Positions 23,047 to 34,498 of a stretch of DNA of 64,000 bases are shown one piece after another. Each line of letters starts with the position of its first letter. Position 1 is the first letter of the stretch. A program made the translations under genes and the position numbers. The DNA is taken from assembly GCA_037176705.1 (NCBI GenBank), contig CM073887.1:55885001-55949000 (forward strand). The letters are read 5' to 3'. Origin of the DNA: Molossus alvarezi. Lineage: Eukaryota; Chordata; Mammalia; Chiroptera; Molossidae. Below the pieces are notes generated by a model that searched no databases, was not told where the DNA came from, and worked only from the letters and a program-made list of their open reading frames with translations.

Positions 23047-24590
23047 CCTTAGGTCCAGTTTTTTATTAGGGATGTCCTGTTTGATCTAGGGACAGAATGT
23101 AGCATCTTTCCATTGGATTTCATCAGGTGTGGAGACAGTACACGTACTATAAAGTATATGGAACTCCATGGTGACTCATGTGATCAGAAGTGACTCCCTA
23201 AGTGGCGAAAGTGTCTGTAAAGAAAGTGACCACCTATGGAACCAATTGCATCAGTGTGATGGGAACACACTTCCTCCTTTAAATCGGATATGCCAAATGG
23301 GTCAACTACTGCTCTATCTGGCAGGTACCAATACATTTTCATGGAGGAGCCTCTGGTTGGCAAGCCTGAGGGGTCCTGGATTCATGACCCAAGACAGAAT
23401 AGGCAGTTAGTTGGCTTCAGATCAACCCAGGCCCCAGGAAGGCCTCTGTTTACAAAAATACTGTCAGTTAACAGCACTGCTTCTCTAATTGTGTGCTGTC
23501 TGGATGGGAAGAGTTACTGGTACACAAATGTCTTGAATCACTTAGTTCAACATGGATGGTTTAGGACACTTGGATGATAATAGGAGGCTGCTCAAGCCTC
23601 AAGAGAAATGTAGTTGTGGAGAGGAAAAAAGATAATAAACTGTTACATGGACAAATTCTAGAGAAATTTGTTTCTCCTTTCAAAGTCAGTCAAACTTTAA
23701 GGGTTGTATAAATAAGCAGGTTTCATAAATATCCAGTGGCTGTGGTGCTGTGGTGGAATGTGCCCATGACATGGATTCTGCCAACCACGTCTCTCACCCT
23801 CTCAATCACAACCACCTGATCGGAGAAATTTCAAGAGTGAAATATGCAGGGATTTTGGAAGATATTTCCCAGCAAGCAGGCACAAGTAAGCTTGAATTTG
23901 GGGAAAAAACGTGCTGGAAATGGTCTGTGGAGGGATGGAATGAAATGGAGCTGATGCACATGACTGAGGACACCCCTGCAGAGCCCACAAAGGATGCACC
24001 TGCATGATTCAGAACCACAGTGCATCCAGACATCTGTCCTAGGAGCTCATTTAAACACAAAGACAGGTTCTGGGAGCCCTCTCACTTCACTCTTACTTAT
24101 GTGCTTGAAATGACCACAGTGCAACTATGGAGGGTGTTTTCTCAATTAAGACCGGACTGCAAGAAAGGCCTGGTGGAGACTGAATTCTTCCCAGTCTTTT
24201 AATTCTTTTAAGAGGGATCCTACAATTGTGAGTGAACAAATAAAAATAAAGGTTCGGAAGAGTTGAACATTCTTTCAACTAAGTGCTTACATTATTCATT
24301 TTCATATATATAGTATTTATGTAGATATATGCATACATATGGTATTTTAAGTGTACTTTTGAGTTTCCACAAATGTATAGTAATACTGCCATCAGATGAA
24401 AAACATTGTATCACCACAGGAGAACACTCCCGTGGTGCTGATTGGAATGGAACCCCTGTGAAATTTATCTGACACTAAAAACACGTGGAGAAGATTTAGT
24501 CTCTTTTGTTCTTTAGTAGCACTTGAAGCTGTCACTTTTATTTCCCAGTGCTCTAGAATATATGCCAGAAGTCTGAGCATATGAAAATGA
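23047..24590. other. Unassigned old sequence
   Basis: Several short open frames (for example 23,290-23,577 and 23,750-24,007 on the plus strand) show no domain I recognise. A plus-strand AATAAA occurs near 24,236. It may be an old retroviral or transcript-derived relic; no assignment is made. Confidence 0.3.
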
Positions 24591-24850
24591 AACCTGGAAC
24601 AGCAACGTGGCTGTAGGACTGCGTGGATCACCGAAACAAAAGGCTTCCAGCCACTCTGGGGAGAAAGACATTACAAATTTCCCACATCTTTCATACTTAA
24701 TTAGGATTATTACTCAAAATGATACCCTCTCCCTGCAGATCGCCTTGATTAATACTTGGATTATTGCCTTTACATACCCATACCTGTTTTGGGACTTGCT
24801 GCTAGAATAAACCCAGGATGGGCTAGAACAGTGCAGATGAATATAACTCT
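24591..24850 (-). pseudogene. Relic of KRAB-ZNF 3'UTR (duplicated)
   Basis: Aligns with 32,110-32,310, the 3'UTR of the intact zinc-finger gene: shared runs include 'aattaggattatt', 'ctcaaaatgataccctctcc', 'ttaatacttgg' and 'attgcctttacata', then 'caggatgggctagaacagtgca'. Same orientation. No finger or KRAB sequence was found beside it, so it is a stranded 3' end of a lost or deleted paralogue. Confidence 0.75.
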
Positions 24851-25933
24851 TGGATTGGGAAGACTCCGTGGTTTGTGTCACTCAGAGTGTAGAGTAGCAA
24901 AATGAAAACACCAAATAATATAACATTTAAAAATTTAAGATAAATGAAAAATCCTCCTAAATGATGTTAAAACATAGAAGTACACTACAAATATCTGTAA
25001 TTCAAATCAATAGAAAGTCTCAAGTCTCAGATAACAATGTCCAAAATCATTAACTACACATACAAAATCTGTAATGATGGGGAAAATGATAATGGACCAT
25101 GTCTATATCTTTATTGGGAATCATTACTGTTAATCAAAGAGCCAAACGTTATGTACTGCCTCCTTCTATCTACTTGCACACCCTAGCAGTTCCTGAAACA
25201 GTGCTTAACGTGTATTACATAGTTGAAATACAAGTGATTAATGACATCCTCACTTACTGAGGCTACCATCATATAAAAAAAAACACATACACACCCCTGA
25301 CTCCTTATTGTGTTACATGTCTTTTTAAACTTTCCTTCAAAGCTCTTATTACTATCTTATGAAACAAAGCTTTACAATTTGTTATTCACCTCTTTTCTCA
25401 CAAAAACATAAGCAACAGGATTGCAAGAACTTGTTTCATGCCTTATATCCGAATTCTAGTGTCTTATTTATGCTAAATTGGATGTTGAGTGTATGGACAT
25501 GAGATGTTGAAATGTTAGCATCAAGAGTGCAGTCTTTTACCAAGAAAAGCTTGATTGGACAAGTGGTCCTGTCTTTCTTCCTTGCTAGGGTTGTAGTTCC
25601 TCAAAATTTACTTAAACTTATAGGCCTTTTCTTACTAATGAATGCCTGGGGCTTCTTGAAAAATAAGTTTAGCTCCATTACATTGTTTTTGTCTTGTAGA
25701 AAACAGTAAGTTTACCACCACATAGAGTTCAATACACAAAAATGATTGATGACTTCAATAGCCATGGAATCATCTAGCACAAGCCAAAATCCTGTAGAAG
25801 TTTTGAGTGACCTTTTCTTTCATGCCCCACAGTTGTGTACTTTGTGGTCACTGTTATTGGAATTCATTGTCCTGTTGACTATATGTACAACTTGCAGGTC
25901 ACTGGCAAGACGGCACTGAGGAAACCATGACTG
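24851..25933. other. Unassigned AT-rich sequence
   Basis: No gene or family recognised. Confidence 0.4.
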
Positions 25934-25948
25934 AAGTTTCTAGTTATT

Positions 25949-26195
25949 TATTTTTTTATTCCTCACCTGAGGATATATTTTTCTACTTATTATCAGATAG
26001 ACTAGGAAGGAGGGAGGGAGAGAGAGACAGAAACATCGATGTGAAAGAGCCACATTGATTGGTTGCCTATCACACGACCCATCCAGGGCTGGGACAAACT
26101 GCAACTGAGGTATGTGTGTTGGACCGGAATCAAACCTGTGACTCATTGGTCCATGGGCAGATGCTCTAACTGCTGAGCAAAAACGGCCAGGGCTA
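25949..26195 (-). mobile_element. Ves-type SINE
   Basis: Antisense copy; TSD aagtttctagttatt at 25,934-25,948 and 26,196-26,210 (15 bp, perfect). Confidence 0.95.
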
Positions 26196-26222
26196 AAGTT
26201 TCTAGTTATTAAGAATCAATAA

Positions 26223-26449
26223 GGCCCAGCTGGTGTGGCTCAGTGGTTGAGAGTCGACCCATGCACCAAGAGGTCGCTGGTTCAATTCCCAGTAAGGGCA
26301 CATGCCCAGTAAGGGCCAAATCCCCAGTGGGGGGGGGGGGCATGCAGGAGGTGACCAATCAATGTTCTCTCTCATCGATGTTTTTATCTCTCTCTTTTCC
26401 TTCCTCTCTCTCTAAAAAAGATCAATGAAGAAAAAAATAATAAAAAAAG
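26223..26449 (+). mobile_element. Ves-type SINE with internal G run
   Basis: Head 'ggcccagctggtgtggctca', a duplicated 'cccagtaagggc' and a poly-G tract near 26,328-26,340, CT-rich body, A-rich tail. Confidence 0.93.
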
Positions 26450-26481
26450 AATAAGACTTCATGACAAAATTCTAACTATAA

Positions 26482-27260
26482 ATGGCTAAAAAGTGTTGTA
26501 GTAGCTGTGCCAGGTCAATGGCGGCGAATCTGAATGGGGTGAGGGAGACCATGGACCTTCTGCCTGAGATTTCAAGAATTTTTAATACTGGCTTAGATAT
26601 GGAGACTCTCTTTGTTTACAGCGCTATGAACAAGAAATTAACCCAGAAGCTTTATTGTCAGTTATTAAGGAACTTTGCAAGACCACTGAAGCCCTAAAGG
26701 CTGCTGAAAATATGCTGCTGACTTTCTGGAAAAATCTGAATGAGAGGTCAACCTCTGCAACAATTCCTGCATCAGCGGTATAGCAGCATTTTCCTTGTTA
26801 AAAGAATTATAAAACCATAGCTTTAAAAATCAATGTAAAGCGGCTTACAGAGAGGATTAGATGTGTTTACCTTACATCTTACTTTTTAAACCAATAATGC
26901 TTTGGCATTACAGTGTCCATATTTATTCTTTATAGATCTGTTAGCTTCGATTTTCTAAGCAGTCTATCAGATGTGCACATATGCTGTGTCTGTTTGTAGT
27001 ATAGTGGAACCCATTAGTAGTAATGTAGTAGTTATAACTTGCTGACATTTCCATTGTAAACTTTAATTTTTAATTGATTATGCAAAATAACTAAGGATTT
27101 ATGTTGCATTGGGCTGAAAGTTGACAGAATTTCAGTCGCTATTTGTGAATTTTGATTTAGATTCATTATGTATATCAGAATCTTGTTTTGTTTAAGAGCA
27201 CACAAAACATTTGTTCTAATCTGCTCTTTAATAAAGAGTACTTACTTTTTAAACATAAAT
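26482..27260 (+). pseudogene. MZT1P: MZT1 (MOZART1) processed pseudogene
   Basis: MZT1 is a protein of about 82 residues that recruits gamma-tubulin ring complexes to spindle poles. Here the readable frame keeps the family's conserved core: '[19 protein letters not shown]' followed by 'NTGLDMETL', near residues 19-48. After a frameshift near 26,610 the other frame continues with '[13 protein letters not shown]' and '[12 protein letters not shown]'. The normal stop after AAENM is lost. No introns are present and 3'UTR-like sequence follows, with AATAAA near 27,230, as expected for a retrocopy. The downstream limit is uncertain; similar AT-rich sequence continues to the HAL1 insertion at 27,951. 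No intact 82-residue product can be made. Confidence 0.85.
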
Positions 27261-27950
27261 TTTGTCTGGCAGTTAATTGTGTAAATGAGATCATTTTGTA
27301 TTGGTGGAAAAAGAAAACTTTTAGAAACTTAGACTTTACAAGTAATGATAGTACTTAACTTAGTATTATTTGTCAATTGAAGAATTTAATGAAAATATCG
27401 AGAATGTTTTTTCCCTTTTATACTCTGAAAATGATGAAACATTTTCAACATGCAAAATCCTTTTTATTTTTATTATATAAAAGTAAGTTGAGGGCTTACC
27501 TAATGTCTTCAGTGGTTATCTAATAACTCTATAGATAACTATAGTGGTTATCTGATCACTTAACAGAAACTGTCATTCAACAAATATGTTTTCTGAAGGA
27601 ATAAAGATTTTCAGTCATTAAACAAAAACTAAATAATCAAATATTCCATAATGTCTAAGATTATTTTTGTCTGTCATTTTTACTATAAAGTTTTAACTAA
27701 TCGAAATTTGCTTCATAATAAATTTTGATTCTGTAACAGAATTTCAATGGGATATTTTCCCCAGTTCTAATATAAATTTAATCTGATTTCATTTTAGATT
27801 TTGTTAGCTTCTATTTAAATAACAGTATAAGCACTTACTTTTTAGTAGCATTTTTTTGTTGTTCTTACCAAAAACAGGTGATTTTGGTAAGGCTTAGTAA
27901 TATTTAAGTGGCAACCTTCTGTACTAATTTAAAATCTAGTCTTTTGAACT
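27261..27950 (+). other. AT-rich flank, possibly further MZT1 3'UTR
   Basis: No features of its own. It may continue the retrocopied 3'UTR, with the HAL1 inserted into it. It ends in the 19-bp HAL1 target site at 27,932-27,950. Confidence 0.35.
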
Positions 27951-30361
27951 TCTGGTCAAGATGGCGGCGTAGGTAAATGTGGTGCTCACCTCCTCCCACA
28001 ACCACATAAAAATTACAACTAAACTACAGAACAAACACCCTTGAGAACTGCCTGAAATCGAGCTGAATGGAAGTCCTACAGTTATGAAAGAAGCCGCCAC
28101 ATAGAGACTGGTAGGAGGGGTGGAGGCGCAGACAGGCTGGGCCCACACCCACGTGTGGTTGATAAAAATCCGGAGGAAAACCTTGGCTGTGAAGGTCCCC
28201 CCTGAGGAGTGAGGGGTCTCTGTCCCACAGCAAGCCCCTTAGCTCAGGGGTCCATCACCAGGGAGATAAGTCCCCATAACATCTGGCTGTAAAAACCAAC
28301 AGGAACTGAGGCTGAGGGAAGCTGAGGTTTCTGGAGCCCCAGGCAGCTCCTCTTAAAGGGCCAGCACATGGAATTACTCGAACTTGCTCCCTCTGAGCTC
28401 CAGCACAGAGAGCAGGCAGCTTGAAAGGTACCAGAAACATAAGAGGAAGAACTGAGTTGTTTGGCATTGGGATGAGAGCTGGAGAGGCAGCTTTCTCCCA
28501 GACAGATGTGCTGGTGGAGTCTGTTGGTCCTTTGGTAAACCCTTCCCCCACAGGGCAGGCAGAGGGCTGCCATATCTGAGACTCCAGCAACATGGTTCTG
28601 CTCTGGTGATACCCTGAGGTCCTGCCTCACAAAAAATCTGGGCTCACCCAAGCTACTTCCAGTGGCTTTACCAAATAGTATTGATCTGTTTTGGCTCCTA
28701 CTTTAGATTTTCCTAAATTCTCTCAAACAAGCAGCATCTGGCCACAGCAAGCCCCATACCTCTTGATAAGTGGCCCCAGGCCTGGCACTAAAAGCAGCCA
28801 GCCTTGGTTCACAGCTGGACTTTGCCTGGGCATCTCCAAGCCCAGCACAAGCAGCAGCCACAGGCAGATAGATCACTTTGTAACTGATGCTTGGTGGCCC
28901 TGGGTAGACCACAGGCAGTGGCTGATCTTGCCCCAGAGCCAGCACACCCAGTAGACAGCTTCAGACCATTGAAGCACCACCAGTCAACCACCTCCACAAG
29001 TGACACACTCAAGGAATAGTCTCAGTGGGTACCAGAGCTCTGCTGAAGTAAGTCTTGCTTTGTGTGGTGGGCCCCTACACAGTTGGTCATCCAAGGTAGT
29101 CAGAGATCAGCTGTTAGTGGACACAGCCAGTCCTTGCAGCTGATCGGCCTGAGTAAAACCCTCCCACTGATGTGCCAATAGCAATCAAGACTGAATTACA
29201 ACATAAGGGTGTGCAGTCCACACAAGGGGTGTGCCTCAAGGGCCCAGCTGGGTGCACTGGACCCTACAGGACACCTACTACAACAGGCCACCCTAGGTAG
29301 CCTAGGAGATGTAGCAACTCTACCTAATATATAGAAACAAACACAGGGAGGCAGCCAAAATGAGGAGACAAAGAAACATGTCCCAAATGAAAGAACAGAA
29401 CAGAAAACAAAACTCCAGGAAAAGAACTAAATGAAACAGAGATAAGCAATCAACCAGATGCAGAGTTCAAAACACGTATAAGGATGCTCAATGAACTTAG
29501 TAAGAATTTCAAGAAACTTCATGAGGATCTCAAGAGCATAATAAAGGACCAGTCAGAAATGAAGGATGCGCTAACTGAAATAAAGAATAATTTACAGAGA
29601 ATCAACAGTAGAGTAGCTGAAGCCAAGAAGCAAAGCACTGATTTGAAATATAAGGGAGCAAAAACACCCAATCAGAACAGCAAAAAGAAAAAAGAAATGA
29701 GGATTGTATAAGCAGCCTGCGGGACAACTTCAAGCATACCAACATTCACATCATGGGGGTGCCAGAAGGAGAAGAGACAGAGCAAAAAATTGAAAACCAA
29801 TTTGAAACAATAATGACATAAAACTTCCCTGACTTGGTAATGGAAACAGACATACGAATTCAGGAAGCACAGAGTCCCAAACAAGATGAATTCTCAGAGG
29901 TCCACACCAAGACACATCATCATCAAAATGCCAAAGGTTAAAGACAAAGAGAATCTTAAAAGCAGCAAGAGAAAAAGCAGTTCATTACCTACAAAGGAGG
30001 TCCCATAAGACTGTCAGTCGATTTTTCAAAAGACACACTGCAGGCCAGATAGGAGTGGCAAGAGATATTCAAAGTGATGAAAAGGAAGGACCTACAACCA
30101 AGATTACTCTGTCCTGCAAAGCTATCATTTAGAATCAATGGACATATCAAGAGTTTCCCAGAGAAGAAAAAGCTAAAGGAGTTCATCACCACCAAAGCAG
30201 TATTATATAAAATATTGATGGCTCTTCTTGAAGAAGAAGAAAAGACAATAGTGTGGGGAAGGCAGGAGTGGGGAGAAGTGGATCGGGGTGGGGGATGGGG
30301 GGTGGAATAGTAGGGACATTTGTAATACATTCAATAATAAAGATAAGTTTAAAAAGGAAAA
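27951..30361 (+). mobile_element. Complete HAL1 (half-L1) retrotransposon
   Basis: A 2.4-kb insertion flanked by a perfect 19-bp TSD aaaatctagtcttttgaac (27,932-27,950 and 30,362-30,380). It starts with an L1-like 5' end ('gtcaagatggcggcg'). About 1.4 kb of 5'UTR follows, then an ORF1-like region (about 29,370-30,230), then directly a G-rich 3' end and A-rich tail. No ORF2 is present between ORF1 and tail. This is the HAL1 architecture: an ORF1-only relative that depends on L1 ORF2 supplied in trans. The intact TSD shows that the lack of ORF2 predates insertion. Confidence 0.88.
29360..30235 (+). pseudogene. HAL1 ORF1, broken
   Basis: L1-ORF1-type RNA-binding protein. A coiled-coil segment is readable at 29,484-29,711 (MLNELSKNFKKLHEDLKSI...). 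After a stop the RRM-like part follows in other frames (NIHIMGVPEGEE near 29,740), then the C-terminal region at 30,074-30,235 (LLCPAKLSFRINGHIKSFPEKKK). Several frameshifts and stops make it non-functional. Confidence 0.85.
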
Positions 30362-30380
30362 AAAATCTAGTCTTTTGAAC

Positions 30381-31483
30381 ATTTTGACTTTTTAAATGCA
30401 TGTCATCTTCACCAAGTACACTGGAAGGTCTGTTATTGAGAGAATTGTTTGAAAGACAATAAGAACTCACAATGATCAGTCATTTATTTGCTAATAAATA
30501 CTGCAAATACTGGGGGGGTGGGGGGAAGACTAAAAAGTAAAATATGCCTGAGGAAAAAGTACCTGAACTTGAATGCAAATGATATAACTCACTCAATATA
30601 CAATCATTAAATAAAGAGATTTATAGTTTATCTAGCTATCCATAGTTATAAGGGGGCATTCTCATATATCCTCTCAGGAAATAAAAAATAATTATTTGGT
30701 GGCATATAACAGCTTAGAAAATGGTTAATAAAATATTTCTATGAAACTACAGAAGTGTTATTTTGACCAAAAAATGCACATACAAACATAACTGAAAACA
30801 CACTGAGGGATTACACTCAGCTACAAGTAACAGGAAACACCCACAGTCTTCCTGCCAGGTGCAAGGTGCTTATTCTCACATGGAAAGACCCGGTCAAGGC
30901 AGCCACTGCACATGCAGCAGAGAAACTAACTCCCAGATGGCAGCATTGTAGATGTCATGGTCAATCAAGGACACATACTAGTACTGTTAATAGCACAAAG
31001 TGTTTCCTGTACAATTTAGACCTTATGCAGATGTAATCTAAAGAAGGGGAATCAGTCATGAGCATGAAAGTCTGAATCAGTTTCCTGGTGGGCACCAGGC
31101 GGCTTACAGATAAATTCAAACTCTGATGGATCTATGATGTGCAATTTGTGAAGACATCAGTGGGCATCTACAACTCTAAGAAAGTGTAAATCAAAATAAT
31201 TGGTGGTGGTTATGAGGATAGTCTTGATTGGAAAGGCAAAGAATCTGGAAATTGGGATGCAAGATTCCGTACTCAAAGGTCCTGTACATCTGTCTCTTTC
31301 CCTGTGTGGTGCTTTCAAAATCTGACTAATGTGTTTTTCATTTGTCCTTTCCAAATCTCATAGAAGTGAGACTACTTGTGAATTCTAAAATGGAACCATA
31401 AAGGTGATGGATTCTAAAAAATCTAGGTCCCAACATTACCTCCAGTGGGGGGATACTTCTAACTCTTGATTTTTTTCTCCTAT
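30381..31483. other. Unassigned sequence
   Basis: Downstream of HAL1. No gene or clear repeat recognised, apart from a G run near 30,511-30,523. Confidence 0.4.
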
Positions 31484-31533
31484 TCATTTGTTCATTAGTT
31501 CATCCGTTCGTTCATTCATTCATTCATTTCATT
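31484..31533. repeat. (TTCA)n microsatellite
   Basis: Imperfect then perfect ttca/attc units beside the tail of the next SINE. Confidence 0.9.
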
Positions 31534-31778
31534 ATTTTGTCAGTCTTCACCCAAGGCTATTTTTCCATTGATTTTTAGAGAGAGTGAAAGGGAGGGGGGC
31601 AGGGGGACAGAGAGATCGAGATAGAAATATCGACGTGAGAGAGACACATAGATTGTTTGGCTCCCACACATCCTCGACTGAGGCCAGGGATCAAACCTGC
31701 AACCCAGGTATGTGCCTTTGACCATGACCCTTTGGTCCACTGGACGATACTCTAACCACTAAACCAAACAGGCCAGGG
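31534..31778 (-). mobile_element. Ves-type SINE at the gene's 3' flank
   Basis: Antisense copy ending 'ccaaacaggccagggc'. It lies just beyond the putative polyadenylation signal of the zinc-finger gene. Confidence 0.93.
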
Positions 31779-32461
31779 CTCAATATTTATTTTTTAAAGT
31801 AATTACGAATCTATATTGCAATTATGCACTTTACAAAACAAGCTTGATAAACACCGAGTATACACCAACTTTAAGACTGATTATTTCACATTGAAAATTT
31901 TCTGAAACATTATACCTGGATTAATTTCCATCAAGCTTTCTCATGTCACATAGTTTAATTCTTTTCCCTGAGATTTTTCACATGCAAGGATGTGTGCATA
32001 CTGAAGCTCTTCTCACTGTTTATGGTCAAAAGGTTTTATCCAGTGATGCCTTTCATGCCTTTAGAAGCAACTGGGATGATTGAAGGTGTTCCCACATTCA
32101 CATATAGTATATCTAAAAATTTCTCACATCTCCTTTTATACTAAATTAGGATTATTTCTCAAAATGATACCCTCTCCCTACAGGTCACCTCATACAATCA
32201 CATTAATACTTGGATGATTGCCTTTACATATCCATACCCCTTTTTGTTCTTCCCACTGGGGAAAACCAATAGATACCCCTCTGCTCATAGAAAGAACTCA
32301 GGATGGGACAGAACAGTGCATACTCTCATGTTCAGTAGTTTGTGTGTAAAATGGAAGCTTTCCCACATTTTTTACATTTACAGAGTTTCTCTCCAGTGTG
32401 ATTTCTTTCATGTCTTTGAAAACCTTGTAGAGAAAGGAAACCTTTGTCTTGTTGCTTACAT
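31779..32461 (-). other. 3'UTR of the KRAB-ZNF gene with decayed fingers
   Basis: After the stop the sequence still resembles zinc-finger code in another frame. On the minus strand 'ggttttcaaagacatgaaag' then 'aatcacactggagagaaact' is an H-x3-H plus linker (about 32,420-32,375). Further down, about 32,110-32,050, 'tgtgaatgtgggaacacctt' and 'aaaggcatgaaaggcatcac' mark another ruined finger. This part of the array became untranslated after a frameshift near 32,480. Confidence 0.7.
31786..31791 (-). terminator. Candidate polyadenylation signal
   Basis: tttatt on the plus strand is AATAAA on the gene strand, about 670 bp after the stop codon. The duplicated 3'UTR block ends upstream of it. Unproven. 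Confidence 0.3.
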
Positions 32462-33842
32462 TCATGGGGTTTCTGTCCCGTGAGTCCTTTCATGTCTTCG
32501 AAGATAATTGAGACAGATTAACACTTTTCCACATGTTTTACATTCATAAGGTTTCTCTCCTGTGTGATTTCTTTCATGTGTTTTTAAAGAAATGTGATGG
32601 CGGTAAGCTTTACCACATTGCTTACATTCATAGGGTTTCCCTCCTGTGTGAGTCCTTTCATGTTTTCGAAGATAATTAAGGCAACTGAACTCTTTCCCAC
32701 ATGTTTTACATTCATAAGGTTTCTCTCCTGTGTGACTTCTTTCATGTGTCTTTAAAGAAATGCGATGGCGGTAAGCTTTACCACATTGCCTGCATTCATA
32801 GGGTTTCCCTCCTGTGTGAGTCCTTTCATGGCTTCGAAGAGAATTAAGACAATTGAACTCTTTCCCACATGTTTTACACTCATAGGGTTTCTCTCCAGTG
32901 TGAGACCTTTGGTGTATTTGTAAGGAGCTGCAATATCTAAAGGTTGTCCCACATTCCTTACATTCATAGGGTTTCTCTCCTGTGTGAGTCCTCTGGTGTG
33001 TTTTTAAAGCTGTGAGACCACTGTAAGCTTTACCACATTCCTTACATTCATAGAGTTTCTCTCCTGTGTGACTCATTTTGTGTGCTTTTAAGGAACTGTG
33101 GTATTTGAAGGCTTTGCCACATTGTTTACAATCATAGAATTTTCTTCCTGTGTGCATCCTTTCATGTTTTTGAAGATAACTGAGACAAGCAAATGCTTTT
33201 CCACATGATTTACATTCATAGGGTTTCTCTCTAGAATGACATATTTCATGTGTTTTTAAGGAACTGCAATATCTGTAGGCTTTGCCACATTGCTTACATT
33301 CATAGTGTTTCTCTCCAGTGTGACGCTTTTCAGGTATTTGATATGAACTGGGAGAGATGGATGTTTTCTCATTTTTTTTACATTTATCAAGTCCACCTCC
33401 ACTGTGAGTGGTCACGTGTGCTGGAAGGACCGAGAGACCACTAACTGCTAGCCCACATTCCTTATGTTTAAAAAGATTTTCCCTGGTATGAGTTTTTTCA
33501 TCTACTTGAATATAACTGGAATTGAAGGCTTCACCACATATATTATAGTCATAAGATTTCTCTCCACTGTGATTTCTTTCAAGTTTTTCAGTACTCTGGA
33601 GATAATGTTTAAATGGCTTTTCTCCGTATTTCTCATAGGCATATGGCTTATGTTCAGTGTGACATCCAGTGTTCCCATTATGAGTTGGATGCTGCATGAA
33701 GACTTTCCCACATACACTGTATGATTCACCTGGTTTCACTCCAGGAGATTTCTCCTTCAGACTGAGATCTGGAGTAAGGGTGAAGCTGTCTTCGTGCTGA
33801 CTACTCTCTTTGCCGTCACAGATCCTCTCTACCGTAGGACTT
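32462..33842 (-). CDS. KRAB-C2H2 zinc-finger protein, terminal exon
   Basis: Encodes 459 residues (65-523 of the predicted protein); R64 is split over the junction. The acceptor ttttttgcag precedes 33,842 and its phase matches exon 3. The N-terminal part ([20 protein letters not shown]) is the spacer typical of the ZNF14/ZNF709/ZNF799 group. Five decayed finger-like units follow, lacking Cys or His residues. Then come ten intact C2H2 fingers of the form YECxxCGKxF-x5-L-x2-H-x3-H, mostly joined by TGEKP or TGGKP linkers. Fingers 6-7 and 8-9 are near copies of one two-finger unit, and finger 10 begins a third. The frame stops in the linker after finger 10 (HGTETP) through an apparent 2-base loss. 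Such proteins bind specific DNA in the nucleus, often transposon sequence, and repress through KRAB. Confidence 0.93.
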
Positions 33843-34498
33843 CTGCAAAAAAGATGTATACAGCACATAATTCAGTCTTTATTTATGATTTTATATTTAT
33901 TAAAATATTTGAACTACATTTCTATAATTCATAGAATGGCCTGTCTGAATGGCTTGAAGTTGAATATATGGGATGCTGTGCAACAGGACTTCAGCCTTGC
34001 TGTTGGCAAACTGTGACGTTCATATACAGAGTCTATTAACATTGTTTTTCATTGGAACTAGTTTTTAAGCACTGAAGGCCTTTGTCATATGTAAGTAAGT
34101 AAACTGGTGGAAATTTTCTGAGAAGTCATGGATTTGAAGCAGGGTTTTGTTTATTTTCATTTTGTAGCATAACAGGTTTCTCATGTAAAATGGTGCTTTC
34201 TTTCTTTTTTTTTATCCTCACCTGAGGACTTTTTTTTTTTTTTTGCATTTATCTTCAGATAGAGTAAGAGGGAGAGAGGGAAGAAGAGAGAGAGAGAGAA
34301 ACTTCGATGTGAAAGAGACACATTGACTGGCCTCTACCCACACGACCCCAACCGGGGCCGGGGACAAACTGCAACCGAGGTACATGCCCTTAGCGGGAAA
34401 TGAACCCGGGCCTCTTTGGTCTGCGGGGCCGACACTCTAACCGCTGAGCCAAACAGGCTAGGGCTAAAATGGTGCTTTCTGTTGTGAGTGTGACTCAC
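33843..34498 (-). other. Intron 3 of the KRAB-ZNF gene
   Basis: Donor gtgagtcac at 34,498, acceptor ttttttgcag at 33,843. Contains one SINE. Some ORFs here are antisense shadows. Confidence 0.85.
34202..34464 (-). mobile_element. Ves-type SINE next to the exon 3 donor
   Basis: Sense to the gene. Perfect 16-bp TSD taaaatggtgctttct at 34,186-34,201 and 34,465-34,480. Its insertion leaves only 18 intronic bases between the exon 3 boundary and the duplication. Confidence 0.95.

Noticed and set aside
23290..24007. Open frames at 23.3-24.0 kb as exons
   Set aside because: No domain, no convincing splice context and no second exon seen; left unassigned.
26482..26697. The 71-codon open frame as a functional small protein
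   Set aside because: It is a frameshifted MZT1 retrocopy; the second half is out of frame and the normal stop is lost.
32462..33300. Regular ~84-bp periodic repeats as a CRISPR-like or satellite array
   Set aside because: The period is the 28-codon unit of C2H2 fingers in an open reading frame.
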